A DNA stretch of 41,706 nt from Ch67 sp964491665. GTDB taxonomy: Bacteria; Pseudomonadota; Gammaproteobacteria; Pseudomonadales; Ketobacteraceae. Below, piece after piece: positions 8,603 to 16,243 of the stretch. Location: the NCBI GenBank assembly GCA_964491665.1, contig CAZBII010000019.1:1-41706 (forward strand), in the 5' to 3' direction. The notes beneath the pieces were generated by a model. It was given only the letters and a program-made list of their open reading frames with translations, had not been told where the DNA came from and did no database searches. The number at the start of each line of letters is the position of its first letter. Within the stretch, counting starts at the first letter, position 1. The translations under genes and the position numbers were made by a program.

Positions 8603-8654
8603 AAAAAAAAGAGCCCCTGCGATGCCGCCACTCCGGGCGCTTCGCAAGAGCTCT
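8603..8654 (-). terminator. Terminator of the acyl-CoA dehydrogenase operon
   Basis: On the minus strand a 13-base arm (8654-8642) pairs with 8622-8610 using two G-U pairs, and an eight-T run (8610-8603) follows. It lies 42 bases past the stop codon of the downstream dehydrogenase gene. On the plus strand the wobble pairs become mismatches, so it should act in one direction only. Confidence 0.8.
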
Positions 8655-8695
8655 GTGAAAACGGATCAACCTGTCTGAATCAATCCGGCTTGCGC

Positions 8696-9826
8696 TTATG
8701 CCACCTGCTGGTAACGCGCCAGGTGGTAATCGACGTTGCCGAACAGCGCGTCGATCACGGTGAGACGCTTGAAGTAGTAGCCCACGTTCAGTTCGTCGGT
8801 CATGCCCATGCCGCCATGCAGCTGGATCGCTTCCTGCCCCACCTTGCGACCGGCCTTGCCGATCTGCACCTTCAGCGCGGAAACCGCCTTGCGGGCCGCC
8901 GCACGACCTTCCAGCGAACGCAGCGCCGCCATGTAGATCATCGACTTGCTCTGCTCGTGCGCCATGAACATGTCCACCATGCGGAACTGCAGCACCTGGA
9001 ACTTGCCGATCGGCATGCCGAACTGCTTGCGGGTCTTGGTGTAGTCGACGGTAGTCTTGTACAGCACTTCCATCGCGCCCACCGCTTCCGAGCAGATCGC
9101 CAGGGTGGCTTCGTCCAGCACGGTTTCGATCGCCTCAAAGGCCGCGCCTTCCGCACCCAGCAGGTCGCTGGCGGGAACCTTCACGCTGTTCAGCACGATA
9201 TCGGCAGCACGCAGGCCATCGACAGTCTGGTAGGACGTGCGCTGCACACCGGCCGCATTGGCATCCACCACAAACACACTGATGCCACTGGTGCTGTTCG
9301 CATCGCCGCTGGTGCGTGCGGTCACCAGAATCTTGTTGGCGGCATGCCCGTTCAGCACCACAATTTTCTCGCCGTTCAGAACGTAGCTGTCGCCTTCGCG
9401 ACGCGCCGTGCAGCTGACCTGCGCCGGATTGTTGCGGGAGGTGCGCTCGTTGTAGGCCAGCGCCAGCTGCAGTTCACCCTGGATCACGGCACCCAGCAGC
9501 GCTTCCTTCTGCGCGGCATTGCCCAGCAGCTCGATCAGGCGACCACCCAGGATCAGCGTGGGAATCACCGGTTCGGTCACCAGCGCGGTGCCGAACTGTT
9601 CGTGCATCAGCATCATGTCCACCGTGGTGCCGCCAAAGCCGCCGTTGTCAGCGGAAAACGGCACGCTCAGCCAGCCCAGTTCGGCAAAGGTTTTCCAGTT
9701 CTGCTCGCTGAAGCCCAGTTCGGAATTGGCCAGCTTGCGACGGACTTCAAAGGCGTAGTCGTTTTTCAGAAATTTGCCGATGGAATCCACCAGCATCTGT
9801 TGCTCTTCACTCAGATCGAAATTCAT
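8696..9826 (-). CDS. Acyl-CoA dehydrogenase, FadE27/FadE28-like partner subunit
   Basis: A 376-residue flavoprotein of the acyl-CoA dehydrogenase family. It has the helical N-terminal domain, a central beta-domain, and in the C-terminal domain the FAD-contacting TRKQFG (about 262-267) and QLHGGMGMTDE (335-345). The usual C-terminal segment Y-x-G-(T/S)-x-x-x-Q is missing; instead the protein ends with ALFGNVDYHLARY, as in the partner subunits of actinobacterial steroid-degrading dehydrogenases. Residues around the internal catalytic glutamate position also depart from the norm. It starts 24 bases after the other dehydrogenase gene, so the two probably form an alpha2-beta2 enzyme. Substrate is unknown; bulky or branched acyl-CoA is likely by analogy. 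Confidence 0.85.
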   Translation of the reverse strand: MNFDLSEEQQMLVDSIGKFLKNDYAFEVRRKLANSELGFSEQNWKTFAELGWLSVPFSADNGGFGGTTVDMMLMHEQFGTALVTEPVIPTLILGGRLIELLGNAAQKEALLGAVIQGELQLALAYNERTSRNNPAQVSCTARREGDSYVLNGEKIVVLNGHAANKILVTARTSGDANSTSGISVFVVDANAAGVQRTSYQTVDGLRAADIVLNSVKVPASDLLGAEGAAFEAIETVLDEATLAICSEAVGAMEVLYKTTVDYTKTRKQFGMPIGKFQVLQFRMVDMFMAHEQSKSMIYMAALRSLEGRAAARKAVSALKVQIGKAGRKVGQEAIQLHGGMGMTDELNVGYYFKRLTVIDALFGNVDYHLARYQQVA

Positions 9827-9850
9827 TTTTCTGTCCTCAAATCCTGTCGG

Positions 9851-11056
9851 TTACAGACCCAGTACCATTTTCGCGATGATGCCGCGCTGCACTTCGTTGG
9901 AACCGCCATAGATGGTGGTAGCGCGCGTGTTCAGGTAGCGCGGCATGGCGGTGAGCGCATACTCCGGCCCCACGAAGGGCAGATTGGCGCCGGGCTGGAT
10001 CGCCTCTACCTGCAGCGGCAGGCCGTAAACACCCACGGCTTCAATCGCCAGCTCAGTCACTTTCTGGCTGATTTCAGTGCCGAGGATCTTGGTCATCGAC
10101 GCCAGCGCGCCGGGGCTCTGGCCGCTGCCGAGGGCCGCCTTGATACGGTTCTCGGTGAATTCCAGCGCGGTGATTTCGATTTCCACTTCATTCACGCGAC
10201 GCATGAACGCGGCGTCATCGCTCAGGCGACCACCGAAGGAACCGTATTCCTGCTCGGCGATTTCCCTGATGCGCTGAATGCCGTGATGCAGCGCCGGCGC
10301 ATATTCCTGGCCGCCACGCTCGAACATCAGCAGGTATTTCGCCACGGTCCAGCCGTCGTTTTCGGCGCCGATGCGGTTGGCCTTGGGCACGCGCACGTTG
10401 TCGAAGAACACGGTGTTCTGCTCGCGCACCATGTCCAGGCCGATGATCGGCTCGACGGTGATGCCCGGCGTGTTCATGTCGATCAGCAGGAAGGTGATGC
10501 CTTCCTGGGGCTTGCAGTCCTTGCGGGTGCGCACCAGACAGAAGATCTTGTTGGCGTAGTGGGCGTAGGTGGTCCAGATCTTGGTGCCGTTGATGATGTA
10601 GTCGTCGCCATCAGATTCGGCGGAGGTTTGCAGCGAGGCCAGGTCGGAACCGGCGCCCGGCTCGGAATAGCCCTGACACCAGAAATCCTCACCGGAAAGG
10701 ATACGGGGCAGGTAGTAATCCTTCTGCTCCTGGGTACCGCAGCCGATGATGCAGGGACCGCACATGTGCAGGCCCATCGGAATACCGGCCGGCGCGTTCG
10801 CCACCAGACACTCCTCCGCGAAAATCGCACGCTGCACCACGTCCCAGCCAGTGCCGCCGTACTTCTTCGGCCAGTGCGGCGCGGCCCAGCCTTTCTTGTG
10901 CAGGATTTTCTGCCACGCCATGCTGCGCTCGACATCATGGAACACGCTGGTGGCCAGACGGCCCGCTTCACGCAGGTCGGGGGTCAGGTTCTCTTCCAGA
11001 AAGGCGCGCACTTCTTCGCGGAATTGCCGATATTCCGGCTTGATGGTCAGATCCAT
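9851..11056 (-). CDS. Acyl-CoA dehydrogenase, FadE26/FadE29-like catalytic subunit
   Basis: A 401-residue acyl-CoA dehydrogenase, first gene of a two-gene operon. It has the flavin-site motif YSEPGAGSDLA (130-140), the NGTKIWTT strand (156-163), and the C-terminal IYGGSNEVQRGIIA. The glutamate that is catalytic in medium-chain enzymes (YEGT) is Gly here, but Glu246 in LLMFERGG aligns with the internal catalytic Glu used by isovaleryl-CoA and FadE26-type enzymes. The Arg-x-x-Phe-Gly flavin contact is not visible in this subunit and is present in the downstream partner, so the FAD site may be shared. The ATG at 11056 has a GGGGA ribosome site about 9 bases upstream. It probably catalyses alpha,beta-dehydrogenation in beta-oxidation. 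Confidence 0.88.
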   Translation of the reverse strand: MDLTIKPEYRQFREEVRAFLEENLTPDLREAGRLATSVFHDVERSMAWQKILHKKGWAAPHWPKKYGGTGWDVVQRAIFAEECLVANAPAGIPMGLHMCGPCIIGCGTQEQKDYYLPRILSGEDFWCQGYSEPGAGSDLASLQTSAESDGDDYIINGTKIWTTYAHYANKIFCLVRTRKDCKPQEGITFLLIDMNTPGITVEPIIGLDMVREQNTVFFDNVRVPKANRIGAENDGWTVAKYLLMFERGGQEYAPALHHGIQRIREIAEQEYGSFGGRLSDDAAFMRRVNEVEIEITALEFTENRIKAALGSGQSPGALASMTKILGTEISQKVTELAIEAVGVYGLPLQVEAIQPGANLPFVGPEYALTAMPRYLNTRATTIYGGSNEVQRGIIAKMVLGL

Positions 11057-11189
11057 AAGGCGATTTCCCCTGCGGAACTCCCGGCGGGAATTCCTGTGTC
11101 AGACAGATAAGGTGTTGGAATGGCGGACGCGAGTCCGGGCCCCATTCTGCATGGGGGCGACCGATCAGTCGATGGCAAAAACGCACGGG

Positions 11190-11210
11190 GGCTGACCACA
11201 AGTGTCAGCC
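11190..11210 (-). terminator. Weak hairpin after the TPR gene
   Basis: A perfect 7-bp stem (GGCTGAC/GTCAGCC, 7-base loop) lies 17 bases beyond the TPR gene stop. A five-T run follows only about nine bases later, so termination may be inefficient and some read-through into the dehydrogenase operon is possible. Confidence 0.4.
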
Positions 11211-11227
11211 GTACCGGGAGGGGGAAT

Positions 11228-12109
11228 CTAGCGCTGCAGTGCCTTGATCAGGCGGGTCAGGGCGGTGGACAGATCCCGGGCGGCCTTCTCGTCGTTGGCG
11301 ATGCGCATCCAGTCCTCGCCATTGGCCGGATTCTGCAGCAGGCAGCTGTCGGTGACCGGACTGCAGCGGAAGCTGACAAACGGACTGACACCGAACGCAT
11401 TGATCTTGTCGACCGAGATGGCCGCCTGACCGTTGTTGACCGCGCTGTTGTGCACGGTTCGGGTCACCAGGATGTCGGAGGGCGCCTTCACCGACAGGCT
11501 GTAGTTTTCCCGATTGGAGGTTTCCGGATTCTTGATCCTGCCTTCCAGATAGGGATAGGAGCGCAGCAGGCTGTTGATGTGGGTGGTCAGGGACGCCGCC
11601 AGCGAGGCCGCCGGATACAGCTTGCTGACCCGGTCATCGTAGGCCTTGCCCTCGGTGTCGGCGGCCTCGATGCCGGCCGCTTTCAGGTCGGCGGACTTGT
11701 CCCGCCCGGCGGCCACATCTTTCTGCGAGCGCTGCTGCTCCTCAACCTGGGTCAGCAGACGCAGGGCCGCCTCGTAGTGCTCCCCTTCCCGCCCGGCTTT
11801 TTTCACGTACTGCGTCAGTTGCTGCTCGGCGCCCCGGAAATCACCGTCGTGCAGTTTCACCTGACCAAACAGAAAGTGGAAATCGGCGCGCGGCTCGGTC
11901 TTCAGCGGCTCGACCCGCTCCAGATACTGGCGGGCGCCTTCGAAATCCTGGGCCGCAATCTTTTCTTCCGCCGCCAGCACCAGTCGATCTGCCTCCATTT
12001 CAGCCGGCAACGCCAGCGCCAGCGGGCTCGACAGCGTCAGCACGGACACCAGCAGGCTCATGCGCAGGAAGTGGGGAGTCGGCATTTTCGGCATCAGTTT
12101 CATATCCAT
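11228..12109 (-). CDS. Secreted TPR-repeat protein of unknown function
   Basis: A 293-residue protein with an N-terminal signal peptide (hydrophobic stretch MSLLVSVLTLSSPLALA about residues 17-33) and no lipobox cysteine, so probably a soluble periplasmic protein. Residues about 38-125 form helical repeats with TPR character (AEEKIAAQDFEGARQYLERV, then FHFLFGQVKLHDGDFRGAEQQL). The C-terminal half is not one I recognise; it includes two cysteines (FRCSPVTDSCLL) that could form a disulfide. I chose the ATG at 12109, which has GGA seven bases upstream; a longer frame to 12190 adds a stretch lacking signal-peptide character. It lies downstream of the PilZ gene on the same strand, 114 bases away, so it may have its own promoter. 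Confidence 0.72.
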   Translation of the reverse strand: MDMKLMPKMPTPHFLRMSLLVSVLTLSSPLALALPAEMEADRLVLAAEEKIAAQDFEGARQYLERVEPLKTEPRADFHFLFGQVKLHDGDFRGAEQQLTQYVKKAGREGEHYEAALRLLTQVEEQQRSQKDVAAGRDKSADLKAAGIEAADTEGKAYDDRVSKLYPAASLAASLTTHINSLLRSYPYLEGRIKNPETSNRENYSLSVKAPSDILVTRTVHNSAVNNGQAAISVDKINAFGVSPFVSFRCSPVTDSCLLQNPANGEDWMRIANDEKAARDLSTALTRLIKALQR

Positions 12110-12223
12110 GTTTTCCGGAAGACGTGGCTGCAGACAGCACAAAAAACGGACAGGCGGGATGATTCTGACAAGCCACCCGGACCGGCGCAAGGGAGCGGCA
12201 GTCCGGGGCGGCGGAAGTGTGAT

Positions 12224-12583
12224 TCAGTCGAGCTTGAAGCTGAAGTACTGGGTGAGGCCCTCGATCAGGTCGAGCAGTTCCTGGGGCGCGTCAATCAGCT
12301 TGAAGCCGGTGTCGAAACAGTCGGGGCTGACATCCGGACGGCACCAGCAGCTGAGGGCGTCGAAATCGATGTTGCGGGCGCCCTCGATTTCGCGCGGCAG
12401 CTTGATGCGGAACTGGAAAACGCTGTGCGTCAGGAGCGGAATGTGGCTCACCAGCCGCATGCCCTCGGTGGAAATATTGACGATATATCCAATCGGCTTG
12501 CCGGTCTTGCGGTTGTACACGCTGAGGTAATACCGCAAGTGGTGGCGTTTGATGACGCGCTTTTCTCTGATTCGCTTTTCCAT
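12224..12583 (-). CDS. PilZ domain cyclic-di-GMP-binding protein
   Basis: A single-domain 119-residue PilZ protein, predicted cytoplasmic receptor for cyclic di-GMP. The two signature motifs are present: RxxxR at Arg13-Arg17 (RHHLR) and NxSxxG at Asn36-Gly41 (NISTEG), with the spacing expected for the flexible ligand-binding loop and first strand. Three cysteines occur near 80-90 (SCWCRPDVSPDC). There is no output domain, so it must act by contacting a partner such as a motility or exopolysaccharide complex. The start has a good GGGGA ribosome site. The gene is divergent from the lytic transglycosylase, with nearly 300 bases between them. Confidence 0.9.
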   Translation of the reverse strand: MEKRIREKRVIKRHHLRYYLSVYNRKTGKPIGYIVNISTEGMRLVSHIPLLTHSVFQFRIKLPREIEGARNIDFDALSCWCRPDVSPDCFDTGFKLIDAPQELLDLIEGLTQYFSFKLD

Positions 12584-12777
12584 AGTCCCCGGATGTACCT
12601 GTCAAAGAAGGGCCAGCTGGCCGGACAAAATTTACTCGTATTAATTCAAGTTTAGACTCCATCGCGACGTCCACAACCGCGGCGCCGCTTTTTTTGCTGG
12701 ACCGCCGGGAAAAACACGGCCTTGCATGGCAGACTGGGGCCCCTTTCGACGAAGGCAGAATAAGCAGCTGAAAATTA

Positions 12778-12808
12778 TTGAAATGTCGCCGGCTGACTGG
12801 TTCATAAT
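12778..12808 (+). promoter_or_regulatory. Candidate promoter of the lytic transglycosylase gene
   Basis: TTGAAA at 12778-12783 and CATAAT at 12803-12808 are separated by 19 bases (or 17 to TTCATA). The spacing is loose but the hexamers are the best in the PilZ-slt intergenic region, which holds no other gene that I can see. Confidence 0.4.
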
Positions 12809-12877
12809 GCATGGTAATTTCCGTTATCCCGGCTACCCTTCTGATAGCCGGTTCAAGGTCGCCATTTGATAGCCAGT

Positions 12878-15004
12878 ATGCCCATGCGAATTCTGCTTCT
12901 GTTCTGCACACTGATCTCCCTCTTCCCTCTGCATGCCCGCGCCAGCGGCGCCCTGCTCCCCCTCACCGAGCCCCAGGAAAAACGCTGGGAAATGCAGCGC
13001 AACGCCTATCGCCAGACGGTGGCCATGCTGGGCAAGATACCCCGCAGCGAGTATCAGGCCGCCACCGAACGCCTGCGGGATTACGCGCTCTATCCCGATC
13101 TGAAATACAAGGAACTCAGCCACTACATCGGCGCCGTGACCAAACAGGAAGTGGACGATTTCATCCGCGAGAATGGCGATTCCGTGCTGGCCATGCGACT
13201 GCGCCAGCAGTACGTGCAGATGCAGGCGATCCAGAAAAACTGGCGCAATTACCTGCGGGAGTACAAGCCGGGGCAATACGGCGCCCGTTTCGACTGCCAG
13301 TACTACTGGGCGCTGCACCAGACCGGCAACCGCGACGAGGCCTTCGCGGGCGCACGCAAGTTGTGGCTGGTGGGCGTGCCGCAGGACAAGGCCTGCGATC
13401 CGTTGTTTGCGGCATGGAAAGCGGCCCACGGCATCACCGGCGCGCTGGCCTGGGACCGCACCCGCATGGCGATGGACCAGAAACAGTACCAGCTGGCGAA
13501 AAACCTCGAAGCGTATCTGCCGAAACAGCAGCAGCTGATGTCGCGCGAATGGCGCGAAGTGGCGCGCGATCCGAAACGCCTGAAAGACCTGAACCGCTAC
13601 CGCCCGTGGGGCGAGGCCGCCAAGCCCATCATCATGACCGGCCTGGCCGGCCTGGTGCGCCAGAATGCGTCGCTGGCGCAGGAGCTGTGGCAGCAGTACA
13701 GCCGCCAGTTCAACTTCAACGCCGATGAAAAACGCATCGTGGTAGGCGAGTTTGCCTATGCCCTGGGCGCGAACCAGGCACCGGAAGCCGCTTACTGGCT
13801 GAACCAGGCCGCGCAGTATGCCGGCAACGAACACCTGGCCCCGATGGCGGTACGCACCGCCCTGCGCAAGCGCGACTGGCACCAGGCTCGCCGCTCGCTG
13901 GCCCTGCTGGGCGAAAAGGATCGCCAGCTCGCCGACTGGCGCTACTGGACCGCCCGCACCGACAAGCGTCTGGGCACCATCGACCCGGAAGCGCTGCCGC
14001 GCATCCGCACCCAGCAGAATCGCCGCGATGTACTGGGCTATCACCAGCGCTATCTGAACGCCCTCTACAATCCGTACGACACCATCACCCTGCTGCCCGA
14101 ATCCACCGTGCGCAAACTGTTCCCGCCGCAAAAGCCCGACGACACCCTGCGCACACTGGCGAAAGAACGCAGTTTTTACGGCTTCATGGCCAGCGAACGC
14201 CTGAAGCAGCCGCTCAGCCTGAACATGATCACCAGCCAGGTCACCGAGGAAGAACTGCGCGCCCTTGCCCGCCAGCCCGGCATGCAGCGCGCGCGCGAAC
14301 TGTTCCTGATGGACGAGATTTTCCAGTCGCGGGTGGAATGGCATCACATGGTGAACAAGATGAATGCGAAGGATCGCGGCGTCGCAGCCCATCTGGCCTT
14401 TATCTGGGGCTGGCACAACTCCGCGCTGCTGACCGCCGTGCAGTCCACTGCGTTCGACAACCTGGAGATCCGCTTCCCGGTGATCTACAAGGAGCACATC
14501 ATCAAGCACGCCGAAAACAAGGGGCTGGAGCCGGACTGGGTGTATTCGCTGATCCGCCAGGAAAGCGCCTTTATGCCGGCCGCGAAATCGCCGGTGGGCG
14601 CAATGGGCATCATGCAGATCATGCCGGGCACGGCGAAGCTGCTGGCGCGCTCCATGCGCATTCCCACGCCCAGCACACAACAACTGCTGCAGCCGGACAC
14701 CAACATCAACATGGGCACCTTTTTCCTGAAGCAGCTGGCCGACCAGTTTGACGGCAACACCGTGCTGGCCACCGCCGCCTACAACGCAGGTCCCGGTCGC
14801 GCCCGCGCCTGGCAGCCGCACTACAATCCGGCGCCGGGTGATCTCTGGATCGAGACCATTCCGTTCCGGGAAACGCGGGACTACGTGAAAAACATCGTCA
14901 CGTATCAGGCGATCTACAAACGCCTGCTGGGACGCGATCCGGTGCTGTCGCGCTCGGTCGCCGCTATCCCGCCCAAGTACAAGGATGAAACGGCGGCGCG
15001 CTGA
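12878..15004 (+). CDS. slt: Soluble lytic murein transglycosylase (Slt70 family)
   Basis: Periplasmic exo-lytic transglycosylase that cleaves the MurNAc-GlcNAc bond of peptidoglycan to give 1,6-anhydro ends. About 708 residues: signal peptide (MRILLLFCTLISLFPLHARA), a long alpha-superhelical U/L-domain, and a lysozyme-like catalytic domain from about residue 545. The catalytic glutamate is Glu562 in IRQESAF, followed by GAMGIMQIMPGTA and AAYNAGPGR. Size and order match E. coli Slt70. The start is uncertain: ATGs at 12878 and 12884 both precede the signal peptide and neither has a clear ribosome site; a TTG at 12866 also opens the frame. The gene is monocistronic and ends in a hairpin. Confidence 0.93.
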   Translation: MPMRILLLFCTLISLFPLHARASGALLPLTEPQEKRWEMQRNAYRQTVAMLGKIPRSEYQAATERLRDYALYPDLKYKELSHYIGAVTKQEVDDFIRENGDSVLAMRLRQQYVQMQAIQKNWRNYLREYKPGQYGARFDCQYYWALHQTGNRDEAFAGARKLWLVGVPQDKACDPLFAAWKAAHGITGALAWDRTRMAMDQKQYQLAKNLEAYLPKQQQLMSREWREVARDPKRLKDLNRYRPWGEAAKPIIMTGLAGLVRQNASLAQELWQQYSRQFNFNADEKRIVVGEFAYALGANQAPEAAYWLNQAAQYAGNEHLAPMAVRTALRKRDWHQARRSLALLGEKDRQLADWRYWTARTDKRLGTIDPEALPRIRTQQNRRDVLGYHQRYLNALYNPYDTITLLPESTVRKLFPPQKPDDTLRTLAKERSFYGFMASERLKQPLSLNMITSQVTEEELRALARQPGMQRARELFLMDEIFQSRVEWHHMVNKMNAKDRGVAAHLAFIWGWHNSALLTAVQSTAFDNLEIRFPVIYKEHIIKHAENKGLEPDWVYSLIRQESAFMPAAKSPVGAMGIMQIMPGTAKLLARSMRIPTPSTQQLLQPDTNINMGTFFLKQLADQFDGNTVLATAAYNAGPGRARAWQPHYNPAPGDLWIETIPFRETRDYVKNIVTYQAIYKRLLGRDPVLSRSVAAIPPKYKDETAAR

Positions 15005-15018
15005 GCGCCGTCATTTTT
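14994..15018 (+). terminator. Terminator overlapping the slt stop codon
   Basis: A 6-bp GC stem (CGGCGC/GCGCCG) has the TGA stop codon of slt in its five-base loop, and a five-T run follows at 15014-15018. Confidence 0.5.
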
Positions 15019-15162
15019 CCGCGCCATTGCCTCCAGCCACGACCGCTCGGCGGCTCAACCTCGTCGCCCTCCACAACCTCGATTACACTGATTCGGCAAC
15101 CTTCGATCCGGTAGTTCGAGCGTCGCCCCGTTCATAACAACAATTCCGTGAGAGTGGCCACC

Positions 15163-16164
15163 ATGAACCGCCAGCCTTTTCTGCTGCGACGGGGACTCCG
15201 GTTCCTTGTCGTGCTTGCCGCCGTCGTACTGTCTTCCTGCAAACCCGCTGTCACCTTCACCGGCCAATCGCTGCTGGATGACAGCGGCAACGAATACGGC
15301 GAACTGACCTGGAACGTGACCGGCAAGGAGTCCGACGAATTCCAGCTCACCGGCGTCACCATCGAACCGGACATCGGCGCAGTGGAAGCCAGCGGCACCC
15401 TGCAGGTCTTTCCCACCCAGACCACCACCTACACGCTGACCGCCTACGCCTCGGGTTCCAACAATGCGGTCTACAACAGCGTGCGCCAGGTGACGATTCA
15501 CATCGGTCCGCGCGCCGACTTTTCTCTGGTGGAAGATCCGGCGCTGCGCGACTGTCTGGAGGACACGGGCTTCACCCATCTGGAACAGTTCGATGTGATC
15601 TACTGTCTGGATCGCGGCATCGAAAGTCTGGCGGGGCTTGAGCAGTTCACGCAGACGCGCTCGGTGTCACTGGACAACAACGCGGTGGCCCACCTGTCGC
15701 CGCTGGCGCAAATGCCGCTGCTGAATACGCTGAGCATTTCCAACAATGCGCTGGAAGCGCTGGATGCGCTGGCGGCGTCAGACACCCTGCGCAACATCGT
15801 CGCCTACAACAACCGCATCAGCGATGTGACCGCACTGGCCGGCATGCCGCAACTGCTGACCCTGGCGCTGGACCAGAACCAGTTTACCGATGCGTCTTCA
15901 CTGGCGCTGCTGCAACAGCTGCAGGGGTTGTCGCTGGCGCGCAACCGCATCACGGACGTTACCGCGCTGGGCGCACTGAATGGTCTGCTGGCGCTGGACA
16001 TTTCCCACAACGGCACCACCACCGGCATTCCCGCACTGCGCACACTGACGCACGCCAGCGCAATCCGCAGCGAAGGCAACGGCGGCGTGCGCTGTCTGGA
16101 TTATGCCAACCTGATTCTGGCGGTCGGTCCGGTGGTGATTTTCGACAAGTGCCGGATCTTCTGA
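15163..16164 (+). CDS. Leucine-rich-repeat lipoprotein
   Basis: A 333-residue predicted lipoprotein: basic start (FLLRRGLR), hydrophobic core, and lipobox LSSC with lipidated Cys26. Residues about 30-115 form a beta-rich Ig-like domain (TFTGQSLLDDSGNEYGELTW to RQVTIHIGP). From about 145 come five or six 21-22-residue leucine-rich repeats of internalin type, with units such as NTLSISNNALEALDAL, NIVAYNNRISDVTAL and GLSLARNRITDVTAL. Cys131 and Cys147 flank the repeat cap and Cys residues recur at the C-terminus. Such repeats bind proteins, so an envelope adhesin or scaffold is likely; the ligand is unknown. The ATG at 15163 is preferred over the GTG at 15148 because it directly precedes the signal peptide. 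Confidence 0.82.
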   Translation: MNRQPFLLRRGLRFLVVLAAVVLSSCKPAVTFTGQSLLDDSGNEYGELTWNVTGKESDEFQLTGVTIEPDIGAVEASGTLQVFPTQTTTYTLTAYASGSNNAVYNSVRQVTIHIGPRADFSLVEDPALRDCLEDTGFTHLEQFDVIYCLDRGIESLAGLEQFTQTRSVSLDNNAVAHLSPLAQMPLLNTLSISNNALEALDALAASDTLRNIVAYNNRISDVTALAGMPQLLTLALDQNQFTDASSLALLQQLQGLSLARNRITDVTALGALNGLLALDISHNGTTTGIPALRTLTHASAIRSEGNGGVRCLDYANLILAVGPVVIFDKCRIF

Positions 16165-16189
16165 GGCAGCATCATTTGCGCGAACACAA

Positions 16190-16217
16190 AAAAGGGGAAT
16201 GCAAACATTCCCCTTTT
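16190..16217. terminator. Bidirectional terminator between convergent genes
   Basis: A perfect 12-bp stem (AAAAGGGGAATG and its complement) with a CAAA loop. The A and T runs inside and beside the stem allow termination of the LRR gene (+) and the hydrolase gene (-). Confidence 0.88.
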
Positions 16218-16243
16218 CATTTCAGTGACCACACCGGAATAGA

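Noticed and set aside
8690..11110. A very long open frame on the plus strand opposite the two dehydrogenase genes
   Set aside because: It is the shadow of GC-rich genes on the other strand: composition is His/Gln/Arg/Val-rich, no domain is recognisable, and both dehydrogenases beneath it have complete motifs.
12833..14821. A 662-codon open frame on the minus strand opposite slt
   Set aside because: Codon-bias shadow of the transglycosylase gene; no domain and low-complexity composition.
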